Part shown: in pieces, positions 44,765 through 53,658 of the stretch
How positions within the stretch are numbered: position 1 is the stretch's first letter
How the letters are laid out: every line of letters begins with the position of its first letter
DNA from: Sediminibacterium sp. Gen4
GTDB lineage: Bacteria; Bacteroidota; Bacteroidia; Chitinophagales; Chitinophagaceae
Direction of reading: 5' to 3'
Assembly: GCA_013391385.1 (NCBI GenBank)
Contig: JACBFI010000007.1
Coordinates: forward strand, 1 to 64,000
DNA length: 64,000 nt
Position numbers and translations under genes: made by a program
The notes under the pieces: model-generated
What the model saw: only the letters and a program-made list of their open reading frames with translations
Told to the model about the DNA's origin: nothing
Databases searched by the model: none

Positions 44765-46987
44765 TTATTTAATAATGAACCTCACTCCCGCATACCATTC
44801 CCTGCCTCTCGTTGGCCCCCATGCAAACTGAGTATCAAAATGCTGACCAAAAGGGTCTTGCCAGCCAATAATCGGTTTGTTCTGACGAAAGTCAAAAATA
44901 TTTTCTGCACCTGTATATACTTCAAACTTTTTGATGTTGTAAGTGAATTGAATGTTTACTATTGTGTAAGGGTCTGACTGACCGGGCATTTGATACATCA
45001 CCGGATTGTTTTTTGTATCTGGCAAACGTTGTACACCATACCAATGCACATTTGCATCTAAATGCCACTTTCTGCTTAAAGGCATAAATGATGCAGCACT
45101 GTGTAACCTGTGTTTTGGGTTAAATGGTAACACATCTTTTACTTCATTCTTCATTTGATATACATCTAAGAAAACATATCCCAACTTTGCACTGAAACGG
45201 TTGTAAAACGTACCACTCACTTCTATCTGTAACCCGTTAGATACGGATTTGCCTGTAAAGTTTTTTATAATCGCTTTTGCCGGGTCTGTATCGTAATCAG
45301 GAAAGATCTGATTCTGAAAATTAGTGCGATAAAAATCTACTGAAACATAACCTTCGATATTTGAGCTTTTATATTTCTGAATTGCGTTGAAGCCAAAGTT
45401 GATTGCTTTTTCCGGCTTTAATGATTCTGCAAAAATGACGTCCCTGGAACTTGCCAATAAGCCAATGTTTTCACTGAAGATGTTTGCTGTTCTCCATCCT
45501 TTACCAACAGAGCCACGTATGTTCAGGTTTTCTGTTATCTCATATTTCAACAATGCTCTTGGCGTTAGCTCCCATCCAAAAAGATTATGATGGTCTGCCC
45601 GGATGCCCGTTATCCATGTAAGTTTATCTCCTGCAATGTTGATTGTGTTTTCTGCAAATATGCCCGGTATATTCTCGACCTTATTGTACTGGCCTGCATA
45701 GGTTCTATTCAAACTGCTATTGGAAAAAGAAATATTCTCCGATAAATCAAGATGCCTGTAACTGAAACCTGTTTTTAATACGCTGTTGTTTTTGTAACTA
45801 AATTCATATTGAAGATTTGCATAGCCATTCGTTTGGCGGGCTTTATAATTGGTTACTCCAAAATAAGATTGCTGCAACTGATGAAAGCCTGACGCATAGA
45901 TAGCAAACCGGTGTACTTCATTCATCCTATAGGCTGTTTTAAACCATACTTCCGGTTGCTGAATATCTACTGCCTGACCATACGCATTGGTGCTTCCTTT
46001 ATCAGTTTCGTAATTAAAATTTGTTTGTCCGCCAATTCTTTTTTCAGACAGATAGCGAATACCTATTTGTGTACTCCATCCCCATTTGCTTTCATCTCCT
46101 TTCTTCCATCGGTTTGAAATCATGTAACGGGTCAGCAATGGCAAATCTAAAAATGTATCGCCGTCTTTATCTATCCTGTTTGCAGATTGTACCATGTGAA
46201 AAGCAGTAAGATTGCTCCACTTTTTTTTCTTAACCGCATACAACGCATTGAAATGTTTTTCAGCAAAACTGTTGATATATGCATTCAGCAACAGTCTCTC
46301 AGCTTTATCAGGTTCTTTGGTCAGCACATTAATCTGGCCGCTGATACTTTCATAACCCTGCAATACAGAATTAGCACCCTTTGCCACCCATATATTTTCA
46401 ACCAGCGGACCGGGAATGCTGCTGATGCCGTAGGTATAAGTTAAGCCCTGCACTTGCGGAAAGCCATCAATTAAAACCTGGTTGTAGATACCTGACAAAC
46501 CCAATATTCTAAGCTCTTTTGAATTGGTAATAATATTGGTTGTTTGCGGCTGAACCGTTGCCTGTGTTTCAAAGCAACCAGCCAAATCGCAACAAGCAGC
46601 TTTCTTTAACTCAAGCGAAGTGATGACTTCTGTTTTAATTGGATTTGCTGCTATGTAATATGGTCTTTTATTGCCCTGAACAGTTACACTATTCAATGTT
46701 GATTTTTCGGTTAGAGAAACATATATGAATGATGTATCTGTTACCTGCACTGAATCTGTTTTGTAACCTGCAAAACTTATTAATAATGTGTAAGGCGGTT
46801 TCTTAGACAGATTTATTTTAAACTCACCTGCTTCATTTGTAACAGTTCCCCTCTTATTGCTCTGCCAGATTACGGATGCACCCTGCAAAGGCTCCTGTGC
46901 CGCATTGATTACTTTTCCTTTAACCTGCTGGGCAATAGAAATGAAAGGAACTGTTAGTATCATAAATACTACCAGTAGTTTTTTCAT
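44765..46987 (-). CDS. TonB-dependent receptor of the metal region
   Basis: A 740-residue outer membrane receptor. A signal peptide (about 1-19) precedes a carboxypeptidase-regulatory-like domain (about 22-100; GKVINAAQEPLQGASVIW), a plug (about 110-235) with a notable Cys cluster AACCDLAGCFETQATV near 133-148, and a beta barrel ending in GVRFIIK. The Cys-rich plug is typical of receptors linked with heavy-metal genes in Bacteroidota. It follows the HMA lipoprotein gene by 15 bp. Copper or a metal complex is a likely substrate, but this is inferred. Confidence 0.88.
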   Translation of the reverse strand: MKKLLVVFMILTVPFISIAQQVKGKVINAAQEPLQGASVIWQSNKRGTVTNEAGEFKINLSKKPPYTLLISFAGYKTDSVQVTDTSFIYVSLTEKSTLNSVTVQGNKRPYYIAANPIKTEVITSLELKKAACCDLAGCFETQATVQPQTTNIITNSKELRILGLSGIYNQVLIDGFPQVQGLTYTYGISSIPGPLVENIWVAKGANSVLQGYESISGQINVLTKEPDKAERLLLNAYINSFAEKHFNALYAVKKKKWSNLTAFHMVQSANRIDKDGDTFLDLPLLTRYMISNRWKKGDESKWGWSTQIGIRYLSEKRIGGQTNFNYETDKGSTNAYGQAVDIQQPEVWFKTAYRMNEVHRFAIYASGFHQLQQSYFGVTNYKARQTNGYANLQYEFSYKNNSVLKTGFSYRHLDLSENISFSNSSLNRTYAGQYNKVENIPGIFAENTINIAGDKLTWITGIRADHHNLFGWELTPRALLKYEITENLNIRGSVGKGWRTANIFSENIGLLASSRDVIFAESLKPEKAINFGFNAIQKYKSSNIEGYVSVDFYRTNFQNQIFPDYDTDPAKAIIKNFTGKSVSNGLQIEVSGTFYNRFSAKLGYVFLDVYQMKNEVKDVLPFNPKHRLHSAASFMPLSRKWHLDANVHWYGVQRLPDTKNNPVMYQMPGQSDPYTIVNIQFTYNIKKFEVYTGAENIFDFRQNKPIIGWQDPFGQHFDTQFAWGPTRGREWYAGVRFIIK

Positions 46988-47002
46988 TGTAAGTGAGTTT
47001 AA

Positions 47003-47365
47003 TTATCCCTGCTTTACCTTGTATGGCTTCTCATCCGGGTTATCGCAGCCAGGTGTATCTTCTACCGCTTTGCGAATTTCTTTTTCAGTAACAATAGCAG
47101 GATTGAATATAACTTCAAAAACACTGGTAGCAGTTGGCTTACCTACCTGTTTGCATGATGTAACTCCATTCATTTTGCTTACCACTTTCTGAATGTCTTT
47201 GCAATCACCGCTACAAGTAATACCACTCACTTTCAGTTTGATGGTTTGCAGATTTTGTGCTGTTGCCTGGGGTTGTTCCTTTGAAGTTTGTGCTGTACAT
47301 GAAACTGTACCGATAATTGATAAAGCGAACACTAATAAAAGTGTACTAAAATATTTTGATTTCAT
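47003..47365 (-). CDS. HMA-domain lipoprotein or periplasmic metal-binding protein
   Basis: A 120-residue exported protein with a signal ending in GTVSCTAQ (lipobox-like Cys) and one heavy-metal-associated domain (about 40-110). The metal motif is GITCSGDCKD: the two Cys are four residues apart instead of the usual two (CxxC), so the binding loop is longer than normal. It precedes the TonB receptor and could pass metal to or from it. Confidence 0.8.
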   Translation of the reverse strand: MKSKYFSTLLLVFALSIIGTVSCTAQTSKEQPQATAQNLQTIKLKVSGITCSGDCKDIQKVVSKMNGVTSCKQVGKPTATSVFEVIFNPAIVTEKEIRKAVEDTPGCDNPDEKPYKVKQG

Positions 47366-47445
47366 CTTATTTGATTTTTGAGTAGCTGATAGAATAACTT
47401 ATTTATATCATAACAATATTATGAATAATAAACCTGAAGAAGGTG

Positions 47446-47799
47446 TCATGCTATCTTAGGCGGCTGCCAAAAATCAAGTGTAATCTGAGAGGGAACTTTT
47501 TCTTTATTGTCTGCCTGTGGTTTGGCAAATAATATTATTGTGGTGAAGCTTTGAAAAGCAAAATCACCGGTGAAAGCAATACAGTTTTTGCAAATCTGGA
47601 AAGGGTTGCAGGCTGAATTATCGTTATCCTCTTTCTTTTCTGATTGTTTACCGGATTGATCTTTCTCAATAGGTTCACATGAGCTGCCACAAGAGCAGGC
47701 CTCTGTTTTTGTACCTGTAAGGTTAGTCATACCTTTTAATCCTGACAACACTGACAGGAAAAGAATGTAAAAGGCGAATATGAAACCAAAGATTTTCAT
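47446..47799 (-). CDS. Cys-rich exported protein of the metal region, unknown function
   Basis: A 117-residue protein with a signal peptide (about 1-20) and Cys pairs (EACSCGSSCEP near 34-43; CNPFQICKNC near 63-72) joined by a charged linker. The C-terminal part is hydrophobic (TTIILFAKP). It does not match a family I know but such proteins recur beside HMA and MerTP genes of Bacteroidota. A metal-binding role is inferred from the Cys and the setting. Confidence 0.65.
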   Translation of the reverse strand: MKIFGFIFAFYILFLSVLSGLKGMTNLTGTKTEACSCGSSCEPIEKDQSGKQSEKKEDNDNSACNPFQICKNCIAFTGDFAFQSFTTIILFAKPQADNKEKVPSQITLDFWQPPKIA

Positions 47800-47989
47800 T
47801 TCTGGTGTAAGTTAATCAATTTTTTGAACCTTACAGGGATGTAGGGCCTATGTTGCAAAGTTTTGGATATGTGCCGGTGTTATCTTGCAGTGTAATTTAT
47901 TTTTCAAATGGATTGTCAATAATCAGCGAAGGGCTAGTGACATTGTTGATTGTCTTTATGGGAAAGTAGATTGCGACTACAAATAAGCG

Positions 47990-48205
47990 TTATTTACAAC
48001 AAGATTTATTCATCTGTATCGGTGGACAAGCTACAGTACCATAACTGCAAAATACACAACAATCTCCCTGTTTTGGTTTTAATATTGTTTCGCAGTTTGT
48101 ACACTTATAAAAGTATTGACAAGCATCTGTTGGCATTGTTTCTTCTTTTTGAAAACCGCATTTGGGGCAAGTAATTGTAGATTGTAGTGTTAGTGTGCTT
48201 TCCAT
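47990..48205 (-). CDS. GDCCVxC-domain small metal-binding protein
   Basis: A 71-residue protein with two CxxC zinc-ribbon-like pairs (CPKCGF, CTNCE) and the named motif GDCCVFCSYG near residues 48-57, the mark of the GDCCVxC family, some members of which are selenoproteins; here the position is Cys. The tail ends SCCK. It is just after merTP and is known to travel with mercury-type operons. Confidence 0.85.
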   Translation of the reverse strand: MESTLTLQSTITCPKCGFQKEETMPTDACQYFYKCTNCETILKPKQGDCCVFCSYGTVACPPIQMNKSCCK

Positions 48206-48211
48206 TCTTTA

Positions 48212-49483
48212 TTAATTTTTATCGCAGCAAGGTTTACCGCTTCCTGGTGAACATGATTTATCTTTCTCACAACTTTCTTCAGATGCAATACAAAGTTCTA
48301 CATGAGGCATTTTGCCTTTACCTACATATTTTTCCCCGGCTTGTTGTATCTGGTTCTCCACTTTATTATATGCTTCTGTTGTTAAATCCTTGTAAGAGGA
48401 AATTGAAAGAAACAGGTCAGCATAAATCTTTTCAATATCCGCCTGGAACTGCTTTTCAAATGACGGCTTTATCAACTTCTTTTCTTTGTAACTGGCAATA
48501 GTGTTCTGCGCAATGATACCTGCTTCTTCTTTACTTAATTTATCAACCTCTTTGCCTTTGAACCACTCACTGCTACTTGGAAAGGTTTTAGCATAATCAG
48601 CTGCTTCTGTTTGGGCTAATGTGGTAATCTCAATCTTGTGATTGCTGCTAACCGTTTTAATAATTTCTGTCTTTTTATCAGCTTCGGTTTTAGTATTCCA
48701 TTTTATTGCTACAACTGTTCCCGTTTTATTTAACCATGCTCCTTCTACTGCTTCATTATACTTCTCCAGATCAACCAACAGAAACTTTGCTTTACTGCCG
48801 CAGCCGATTGACGGTGCTGCATGACAAACTAATGGAGCTTCATAGAATGAAACTCCTGTATTATTTGCACTCATAAAATCATAGCTTTTTACTTTGTACC
48901 CTGTTTTATTAATTGCAGTTTCAATTGTTTTTACATCAACTTTTGATTTATCAAAAGTGACTAAGCTGCTCCGGGTGGCATAAGAAGTTTTATAAGCTAC
49001 TACTCCGTTTACTTTAGACAGTTCGTTGTTTACATGCTCTTCACAACCCGCACAGGTCATGCCTTGTATGGTGAACTTTACCTGTTGTTTGTTATCAACC
49101 ACGGCAAGTGTTGCCTGTACTTTTGGCTTTGTATAAAACACTTTTGCATACAATGGAAAAGTCATCATCAGAATAGCGAATACAGTTACTATTCCCAAAA
49201 AAGTTTTGGACTGAAGGAAAGAAGCCTTCTTCGTTGTTTCGCAATTACAATCCATATCGTTTGTTTTGACTGGTTTTAATTTAAGATACCATGCAAATGC
49301 TAATACCGCAACTGATAAACCTATCAAGTAAGGTCTTGCTGGCTCTATCCATGAAAAGTTTGCTGCAATGCTGCTACTCCCGGCAAGTAATGCAATAACA
49401 GGAGTAATACAACAAAGCGAAGCTGCGATAGCAGTAAGAACACCTGCGCCGGTAAATGTGCCGGTTGATTTTATACTGATCAT
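48212..49483 (-). CDS. merTP: MerTP mercuric transport fusion with a large extra C-terminal domain
   Basis: A 423-residue inner membrane protein. Residues about 1-120 are MerT-like with three helices, including the vicinal Cys pair C24-C25 (ASLCCITPVIALL) and a cytoplasmic Cys pair (DCNC, 79/81). Residues about 134-200 are a MerP/HMA domain with GMTCAGC (C144, C147). About 220 residues then follow that ordinary MerTP (about 200) lacks: a block with VCHAAPSIGCGS, a long helical part and a Cys-rich tail (CSPGSGKPCC). Mercuric ion would be taken up by such a protein, but no merA reductase is present in the window. The ATG overlaps the arsR-type gene stop. Confidence 0.85.
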   Translation of the reverse strand: MISIKSTGTFTGAGVLTAIAASLCCITPVIALLAGSSSIAANFSWIEPARPYLIGLSVAVLAFAWYLKLKPVKTNDMDCNCETTKKASFLQSKTFLGIVTVFAILMMTFPLYAKVFYTKPKVQATLAVVDNKQQVKFTIQGMTCAGCEEHVNNELSKVNGVVAYKTSYATRSSLVTFDKSKVDVKTIETAINKTGYKVKSYDFMSANNTGVSFYEAPLVCHAAPSIGCGSKAKFLLVDLEKYNEAVEGAWLNKTGTVVAIKWNTKTEADKKTEIIKTVSSNHKIEITTLAQTEAADYAKTFPSSSEWFKGKEVDKLSKEEAGIIAQNTIASYKEKKLIKPSFEKQFQADIEKIYADLFLSISSYKDLTTEAYNKVENQIQQAGEKYVGKGKMPHVELCIASEESCEKDKSCSPGSGKPCCDKN

Positions 49484-49857
49484 ACTGTTTCCAGTTTTTG
49501 CGTTTGTACATTAATATGTTTGAAGAATGGCTTTAATATCTTTAAGTTTTCCTGTGTCAATGAATAATATATTGTTTGTCCTTCTTTCCGGGTTTCAACA
49601 ATATTTCCATCCTTCAACTTTCTTAGATGCTGTGATACAGCCGGAATACTCATGCCCAGAATATCAGCAAGGTCGCAGGGGCACAATTCTTTTTCTTCTT
49701 CCAACAGATAAATAATTTTAAGCCTTACTTCATTGCCTGCTAAAGCCAATATATTAGACAGGCTTGCAAAAGACTTTTGAGCAGTCTTCAACTTGCCTTT
49801 ACAATTTTTTATTTGCTCATGGTCGGCAAAGAGCCTGATACAAGTATTATTATCCAT
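49480..49857 (-). CDS. ArsR/SmtB-family metal-responsive repressor of the merTP operon
   Basis: A 125-residue winged-helix repressor. The Cys pair C-P-C is in ELCPCDLADILGMS (the classic ELCVCDL metal motif) and the recognition helix is MSIPAVSQHLRKLKDGNIVETR. The frame runs upstream to 49929, but the ATG at 49857 is right, because the promoter and operator lie just before it. It overlaps the merTP start and is followed by the GDCCVxC gene. A 22-bp palindrome over its promoter is a clear autoregulatory operator. Confidence 0.9.
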   Translation of the reverse strand: MDNNTCIRLFADHEQIKNCKGKLKTAQKSFASLSNILALAGNEVRLKIIYLLEEEKELCPCDLADILGMSIPAVSQHLRKLKDGNIVETRKEGQTIYYSLTQENLKILKPFFKHINVQTQKLETV

Positions 49858-49861
49858 GAGC

Positions 49862-49892
49862 CAAAGATAGGTAAAATAATTATTTAAGCAAA
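49862..49892 (-). promoter_or_regulatory. Bacteroidota-type promoter of the arsR-merTP operon
   Basis: On the minus strand TTTG (49889-49892) is followed after 19 bp by TATCTTTG (49862-49869), a complete match to the TTTG-N19-TAnnTTTG consensus. The -7 box ends 5 bp before the ATG at 49857, so the transcript has almost no leader, or is leaderless. Confidence 0.75.
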
Positions 49893-49902
49893 TGCTTAAA
49901 TA
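49881..49902. promoter_or_regulatory. ArsR/SmtB operator over the merTP promoter
   Basis: Tatttaagca-aa-tgcttaaata: perfect 10-bp arms with a 2-base centre, the size and form of ArsR/SmtB sites. It overlaps the -33 box of the arsR-merTP promoter, so bound repressor would block polymerase. Confidence 0.8.
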
Positions 49903-50034
49903 GCATTCAGGATATTTTAACTTTGCCACACAGAATACAGATGTATAGAATGCAAATCTGTTGACAGAATGCTGTAAAAGAGATATTAATGCTGGTAATT
50001 AAAGAATTAATTAAAAAAAATAAAATTAAGGATT

Positions 50035-50045
50035 GGGGACACCCC
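50035..50045. promoter_or_regulatory. CsoR-type operator
   Basis: Gggg-aca-cccc, with a fifth C, 41 bp before the CsoR-type gene. G/C tracts in mirror form are the usual sites of the CsoR/RcnR family. Confidence 0.5.
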
Positions 50046-50086
50046 CTATGTAGTTTACATTCGCTTTTACTCATAAATTTTACATT

Positions 50087-50488
50087 ATGTTACTTAAAGA
50101 ATTAACCGGAGACCTGGTAAAAAGGCTTTCTACCATAAAAGGACAGATAGAAGGTATTATTAAAATGATTGAAGAGGAGAAAGAACCAGACCAAATTCTT
50201 AATCAATTTAAGGCTGCTGACCAGGGACTGCAAAAAGCTCATTACTTATTGATGGATGAGGTTTTCAGGAAAAGCCTTGCTTTAAAGCTTGTTCAGGTAA
50301 TGAATGCTTGCCCGGGTAATTGCCAGGATGCGGAAAAAATAGAATACATGAAAGAACAGTTTCCCATGCTTGAATTTGACCAGTTGACCACTCAAATCAA
50401 AGAAGTGAATGCGATAGATAAACGTCTGGAAAAGCATAATAAAAATAATTTGAATAAAGATTTGGAGGACACCCCACCTGCCACCTGA
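50087..50488 (+). CDS. CsoR/RcnR-family metal-sensing repressor (DUF156)
   Basis: A 133-residue all-helical repressor. The signature is seen as RLSTIKGQIEGIIKMIEEEK followed by LNQFKAADQGLQKAHYLLM. The expected metal ligands differ: the second-helix region has no H-x3-C, but a Cys pair C-P-G-N-C is present near residue 77-81. The metal is thus uncertain (copper or formaldehyde-type sensors are the alternatives). It opens a plus-strand operon with a glutaredoxin, a P-type ATPase, an HMA lipoprotein and a CcdA-like protein. Confidence 0.85.
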   Translation: MLLKELTGDLVKRLSTIKGQIEGIIKMIEEEKEPDQILNQFKAADQGLQKAHYLLMDEVFRKSLALKLVQVMNACPGNCQDAEKIEYMKEQFPMLEFDQLTTQIKEVNAIDKRLEKHNKNNLNKDLEDTPPAT

Positions 50489-50518
50489 TATTTGTACTTC
50501 AATAAAAAAATATATAAA

Positions 50519-50803
50519 ATGGAAAACGTAACGAAAAGAAGAATTGAATTGTTTACTGCCGGTTGTACCGTTTGTGAACCAGTTTTAGAAATGGTAAAAG
50601 CGATGGCTTGCAGTTCTTGTGAGGTAGTTATTTACAATGTTGCACAACCTTGTGATACAAAAGAATGCCTGGAAAAAGTAAAGGCTTATGGAATAAAAGC
50701 ATTGCCCGCAATTGCGGTAGATGGTAAACTGCTGCCTTGCTGTCAGAACAAAGGACTTTCCGTTGATGAGTTGAAAAAAGCAGGGATAGGCCAGGCGGCA
50801 TAA
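50519..50803 (+). CDS. Glutaredoxin/thioredoxin-like redox protein
   Basis: A 94-residue soluble protein with a thioredoxin-like fold. The redox motif is GCTVC (FTAGCTVCEPV), a second Cys pair is in MACSSCEV, and a third in LPCCQNKG. ALPAIAVDGKL has the cis-Pro. The ATG at 50519 is preferred over an upstream start at 50492. The 3' end of the preceding gene holds GGACACCCC 45 bp before the start (see findings). It probably delivers or reduces metal for the ATPase that follows. Confidence 0.8.
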   Translation: MENVTKRRIELFTAGCTVCEPVLEMVKAMACSSCEVVIYNVAQPCDTKECLEKVKAYGIKALPAIAVDGKLLPCCQNKGLSVDELKKAGIGQAA

Positions 50804-50858
50804 ATGCTGTGATGATAGATTAGCTTCTTTAATATTTTTTACTCTTTAGATAATTGTT

Positions 50859-53255
50859 ATGGCAACAGAAAGTGTTCAAATGAAGGTTTCAGGATTGATG
50901 TGTTCGTTCTGCACAATGAGTGTTGAAAAGGCATTGAAAAGGTATCCTGCAATTAATAGTGTAATGGTTAATCTTGTTCATGGTATTGTATTGGTTGAGG
51001 CTGATACGGCTAAAATGAACCGTGAACAATTGGCTGAAGCTGTTGAAAAATTAGGTTATGCTGTTTCTTCAACGGAGGTGCAGCAATATAAAACTGATGA
51101 AGAACTATTCAGCCTGATAAAGAAACGTGGCACTATCGGAATGGTAGCTTCCATAATTGATTTGCTTGTTGACCCGTTGAATGTATTTAATCTGCCGCAA
51201 CAGTATAGGGGTTATTTCAGTTTAGCTGTTGCTGCCTTTGTTTTGTTTTGGGTAGGATACCCAATACTCCGTAAAACCATTATGGCGGTAAGGCAAAGAG
51301 TAATTAATGCGAATGTGCTGTTGTCCGCCGGTGCCTGGGGTTCTTTTATCGTTGGTGCTATATCAATTTATAATCCTGCCTTACCAAATTTTTTGCCTGT
51401 TGCTGCATGGTTAATGTCCCTTCATTTATTCTTTGGTTATTTTAAATTAGATACCCGTAAAAAAGCATCTGATGCAGTACGTAAACTTATTAATCTTCAA
51501 CCTGCAAAAGCAAGGGTGATGAGAGGTGAACAATTTGTTGATGTCCTTACTAAAGAAGTAATTGTAGGTGAAGTTGTTGAGGTTAGACCGGGTGAACGTA
51601 TTCCTCTGGATGGTGTGGTATTGAATGGTGGTGCAAGTGTTGACGAAGCAAGTTTTACAGGTGAAAGCACACCTGCTATAAAAGAGGCTGGTTCCAATGT
51701 TATTGGCGGCACATTAAATCTTGATGGGGCTTTACAAATAAAAGTTTCTAAAATTGGTCAGGATAGTTTCCTAAGTCAGATTGTTAGCTTAATGAGCCGT
51801 ATTGCTGAAAAGAAACCTCCGGTTGAACTTTTGGCAGATAAGCTAATGAACTATTACGGACCTGTTGTATTTATTGTTGCTGCGATTGCTTTTGTTGTGT
51901 GGGGTCTTGTTACTGGTAATTACATACAAGCAACACTTGTGTTGCTCACAACAATAATTATGGGTTATCCTTGTGCATTGGGAATAACTACACCAATGCT
52001 CGCTGCTATTGCCGGGGGTAAAGGGATTTCAATTGGTCTGTTAGTAAAAGCAAGTGAAGTGTTTTACGGATTGTCGAGAGTAGATACTATTGTGTTTGAT
52101 AAAACGGGTACACTTACTTATGGCAAACCTACTGTTACAGATGTTCATGCTTTTAATGGTGATAGTATTGAATTGTTATCCATCGCTGAAGCCTTAGAAA
52201 GTAAATCTGAACATCCGATAGGACAAGCGATTACTTTCTTTGCATCAAAAGAAGGTTCGCCAAAATTATCAATCAATAATTTTAAAGCTATCCCTGGTAA
52301 GGGTGTAATAGGTAATATAAACGGTGAAACTGTATTGGCTGGCAAACCTTCTTTTATAGAACAAAGCGGCCTGGATGTTTCAAATGAAGTAAGAAATTCA
52401 ATACTGGCTTTAGGTAGTGAGGGAAAGACTGCTGTACTTATTTGTAAGGGTAATATTGTTATTGGTGTTATTGCGTTACAAGATACTCCACGCCCTACAG
52501 GTGAACAGGTAATTGCAAAGATGAAACAAAGGGGTATGAGAACCGTGATGCTTACCGGTGATGCCAAACAAGTAGCAGAACCAATTGCAAAGAGATTGGG
52601 AATTGATGAAGTACAAGCTGAATTATTACCCGGTGAAAAAGCTATTGCAATTGAAGCATTACAAAAGAAAGGTTATAAGGTTGCAATGGTTGGTGATGGT
52701 ATAAATGATGCTCCTGCTTTGGCTCAATCTGATGTAGGTATTGCCATTGGTGCAGGAACTGATGTTGCCATAGAAGCTGCTGGTGTTATCTTAATAGGTG
52801 ACAGGTTGATAGATGTTTTAAATGCTGTTATCTTGGGTAAGGCAAGCTATAAGACTATGACAGGAAATGTTATTGTAGCGGTATTATTTAATATCGTTGG
52901 AATGTTGCTTGCAACATTTGGTTTGATAACTCCTATGCTTGCTATCGTGGTAATGATTGTTAGTATTTTTGCTATTTTAATTAATACGCTTCGTATAAGA
53001 ACATTGAAACTTGAAAGTGTTTTTTTAGAAACATCCAATACACTGACGGAAACAAGTTTTAAAGTTTCTAATATGGTTTGTGAAGGGTGTGCAGAAAAGA
53101 TAACAACTGCACTTACTGCTTTGCCTGGGGTAAAATCTGTGAAGCCTAAAGTAATTCAGAAACAAGTACATGTAACCTATTATCCTGAAAAGATAAAGCA
53201 GGATGAATTAAAAAGAGTTTTGGAAAAAGAAGGATTTAACGCAGTTGAATTATAA
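50859..53255 (+). CDS. Heavy-metal P-type ATPase with HMA domains at both ends and a YPC motif
   Basis: A 798-residue metal-exporting ATPase. It has an N-terminal HMA domain (GLMCSFC, near residues 14-18), six to eight helices, the actuator motif (ASVDEASFTGESTPAIKE), the phosphorylation site D414-KTGT (VFDKTGTLTYG), MLTGDA and MVGDGINDAPALAQSD in the catalytic domain, and a second HMA domain at the end (NMVCEGCAEKI). The transport-site motif is Y370-P371-C372 (GYPCALG) where CPC or CPH is usual. The two HMA domains and CsoR-type regulator suggest copper(I) or a similar metal; the missing Cys makes this uncertain. Confidence 0.88.
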   Translation: MATESVQMKVSGLMCSFCTMSVEKALKRYPAINSVMVNLVHGIVLVEADTAKMNREQLAEAVEKLGYAVSSTEVQQYKTDEELFSLIKKRGTIGMVASIIDLLVDPLNVFNLPQQYRGYFSLAVAAFVLFWVGYPILRKTIMAVRQRVINANVLLSAGAWGSFIVGAISIYNPALPNFLPVAAWLMSLHLFFGYFKLDTRKKASDAVRKLINLQPAKARVMRGEQFVDVLTKEVIVGEVVEVRPGERIPLDGVVLNGGASVDEASFTGESTPAIKEAGSNVIGGTLNLDGALQIKVSKIGQDSFLSQIVSLMSRIAEKKPPVELLADKLMNYYGPVVFIVAAIAFVVWGLVTGNYIQATLVLLTTIIMGYPCALGITTPMLAAIAGGKGISIGLLVKASEVFYGLSRVDTIVFDKTGTLTYGKPTVTDVHAFNGDSIELLSIAEALESKSEHPIGQAITFFASKEGSPKLSINNFKAIPGKGVIGNINGETVLAGKPSFIEQSGLDVSNEVRNSILALGSEGKTAVLICKGNIVIGVIALQDTPRPTGEQVIAKMKQRGMRTVMLTGDAKQVAEPIAKRLGIDEVQAELLPGEKAIAIEALQKKGYKVAMVGDGINDAPALAQSDVGIAIGAGTDVAIEAAGVILIGDRLIDVLNAVILGKASYKTMTGNVIVAVLFNIVGMLLATFGLITPMLAIVVMIVSIFAILINTLRIRTLKLESVFLETSNTLTETSFKVSNMVCEGCAEKITTALTALPGVKSVKPKVIQKQVHVTYYPEKIKQDELKRVLEKEGFNAVEL

Positions 53256-53301
53256 TTGTATTATCAAAAAGTCATTCATAAATAAACAATCTATGTTAAC
53301 G

Positions 53302-53658
53302 ATGAAATCATTGCTTATGAAAGTATCAATGTCCTGTATTATGGTTATTGCTTTAGCAATTACCTCCTGTGCTCAACAACAAAAGAAAGAGGAAAAATTA
53401 ACCTCAAAAGAGCAAACAAACCAAGTGGTGTTGCAAACTGTAAAGATGCCGGTTAATGGTATGGTCTGCAGTGCCTGTCAATCAAATGTAAAGAAAACTA
53501 TCAAGTCGGTGGATGGAGTTACCGATGTAGAAGTAAATCTTGAAAAAAAATTTGCAGTGTTCACTTTTGACCCAAAGAAAGTAAAAATAGAACAAGTACA
53601 AAAAGCAGTAACCGATAAAGGTTTTGAAGCAGGCAAGCCACAAGAAGTAAAACAATGA
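53302..53658 (+). CDS. HMA-domain lipoprotein (MerP/CopZ-like)
   Basis: A 118-residue exported protein with a lipobox (AITSCAQ, Cys near 21) and one heavy-metal-associated domain (about 50-115; GMVCSACQSNVKKTIKSVDGV). The metal motif is C-S-A-C. The frame is open to 53245, but the ATG at 53302 (or 53293) gives a normal signal peptide. It ends inside the ccdA-like start, with a 4-bp overlap. Confidence 0.85.
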   Translation: MKSLLMKVSMSCIMVIALAITSCAQQQKKEEKLTSKEQTNQVVLQTVKMPVNGMVCSACQSNVKKTIKSVDGVTDVEVNLEKKFAVFTFDPKKVKIEQVQKAVTDKGFEAGKPQEVKQ

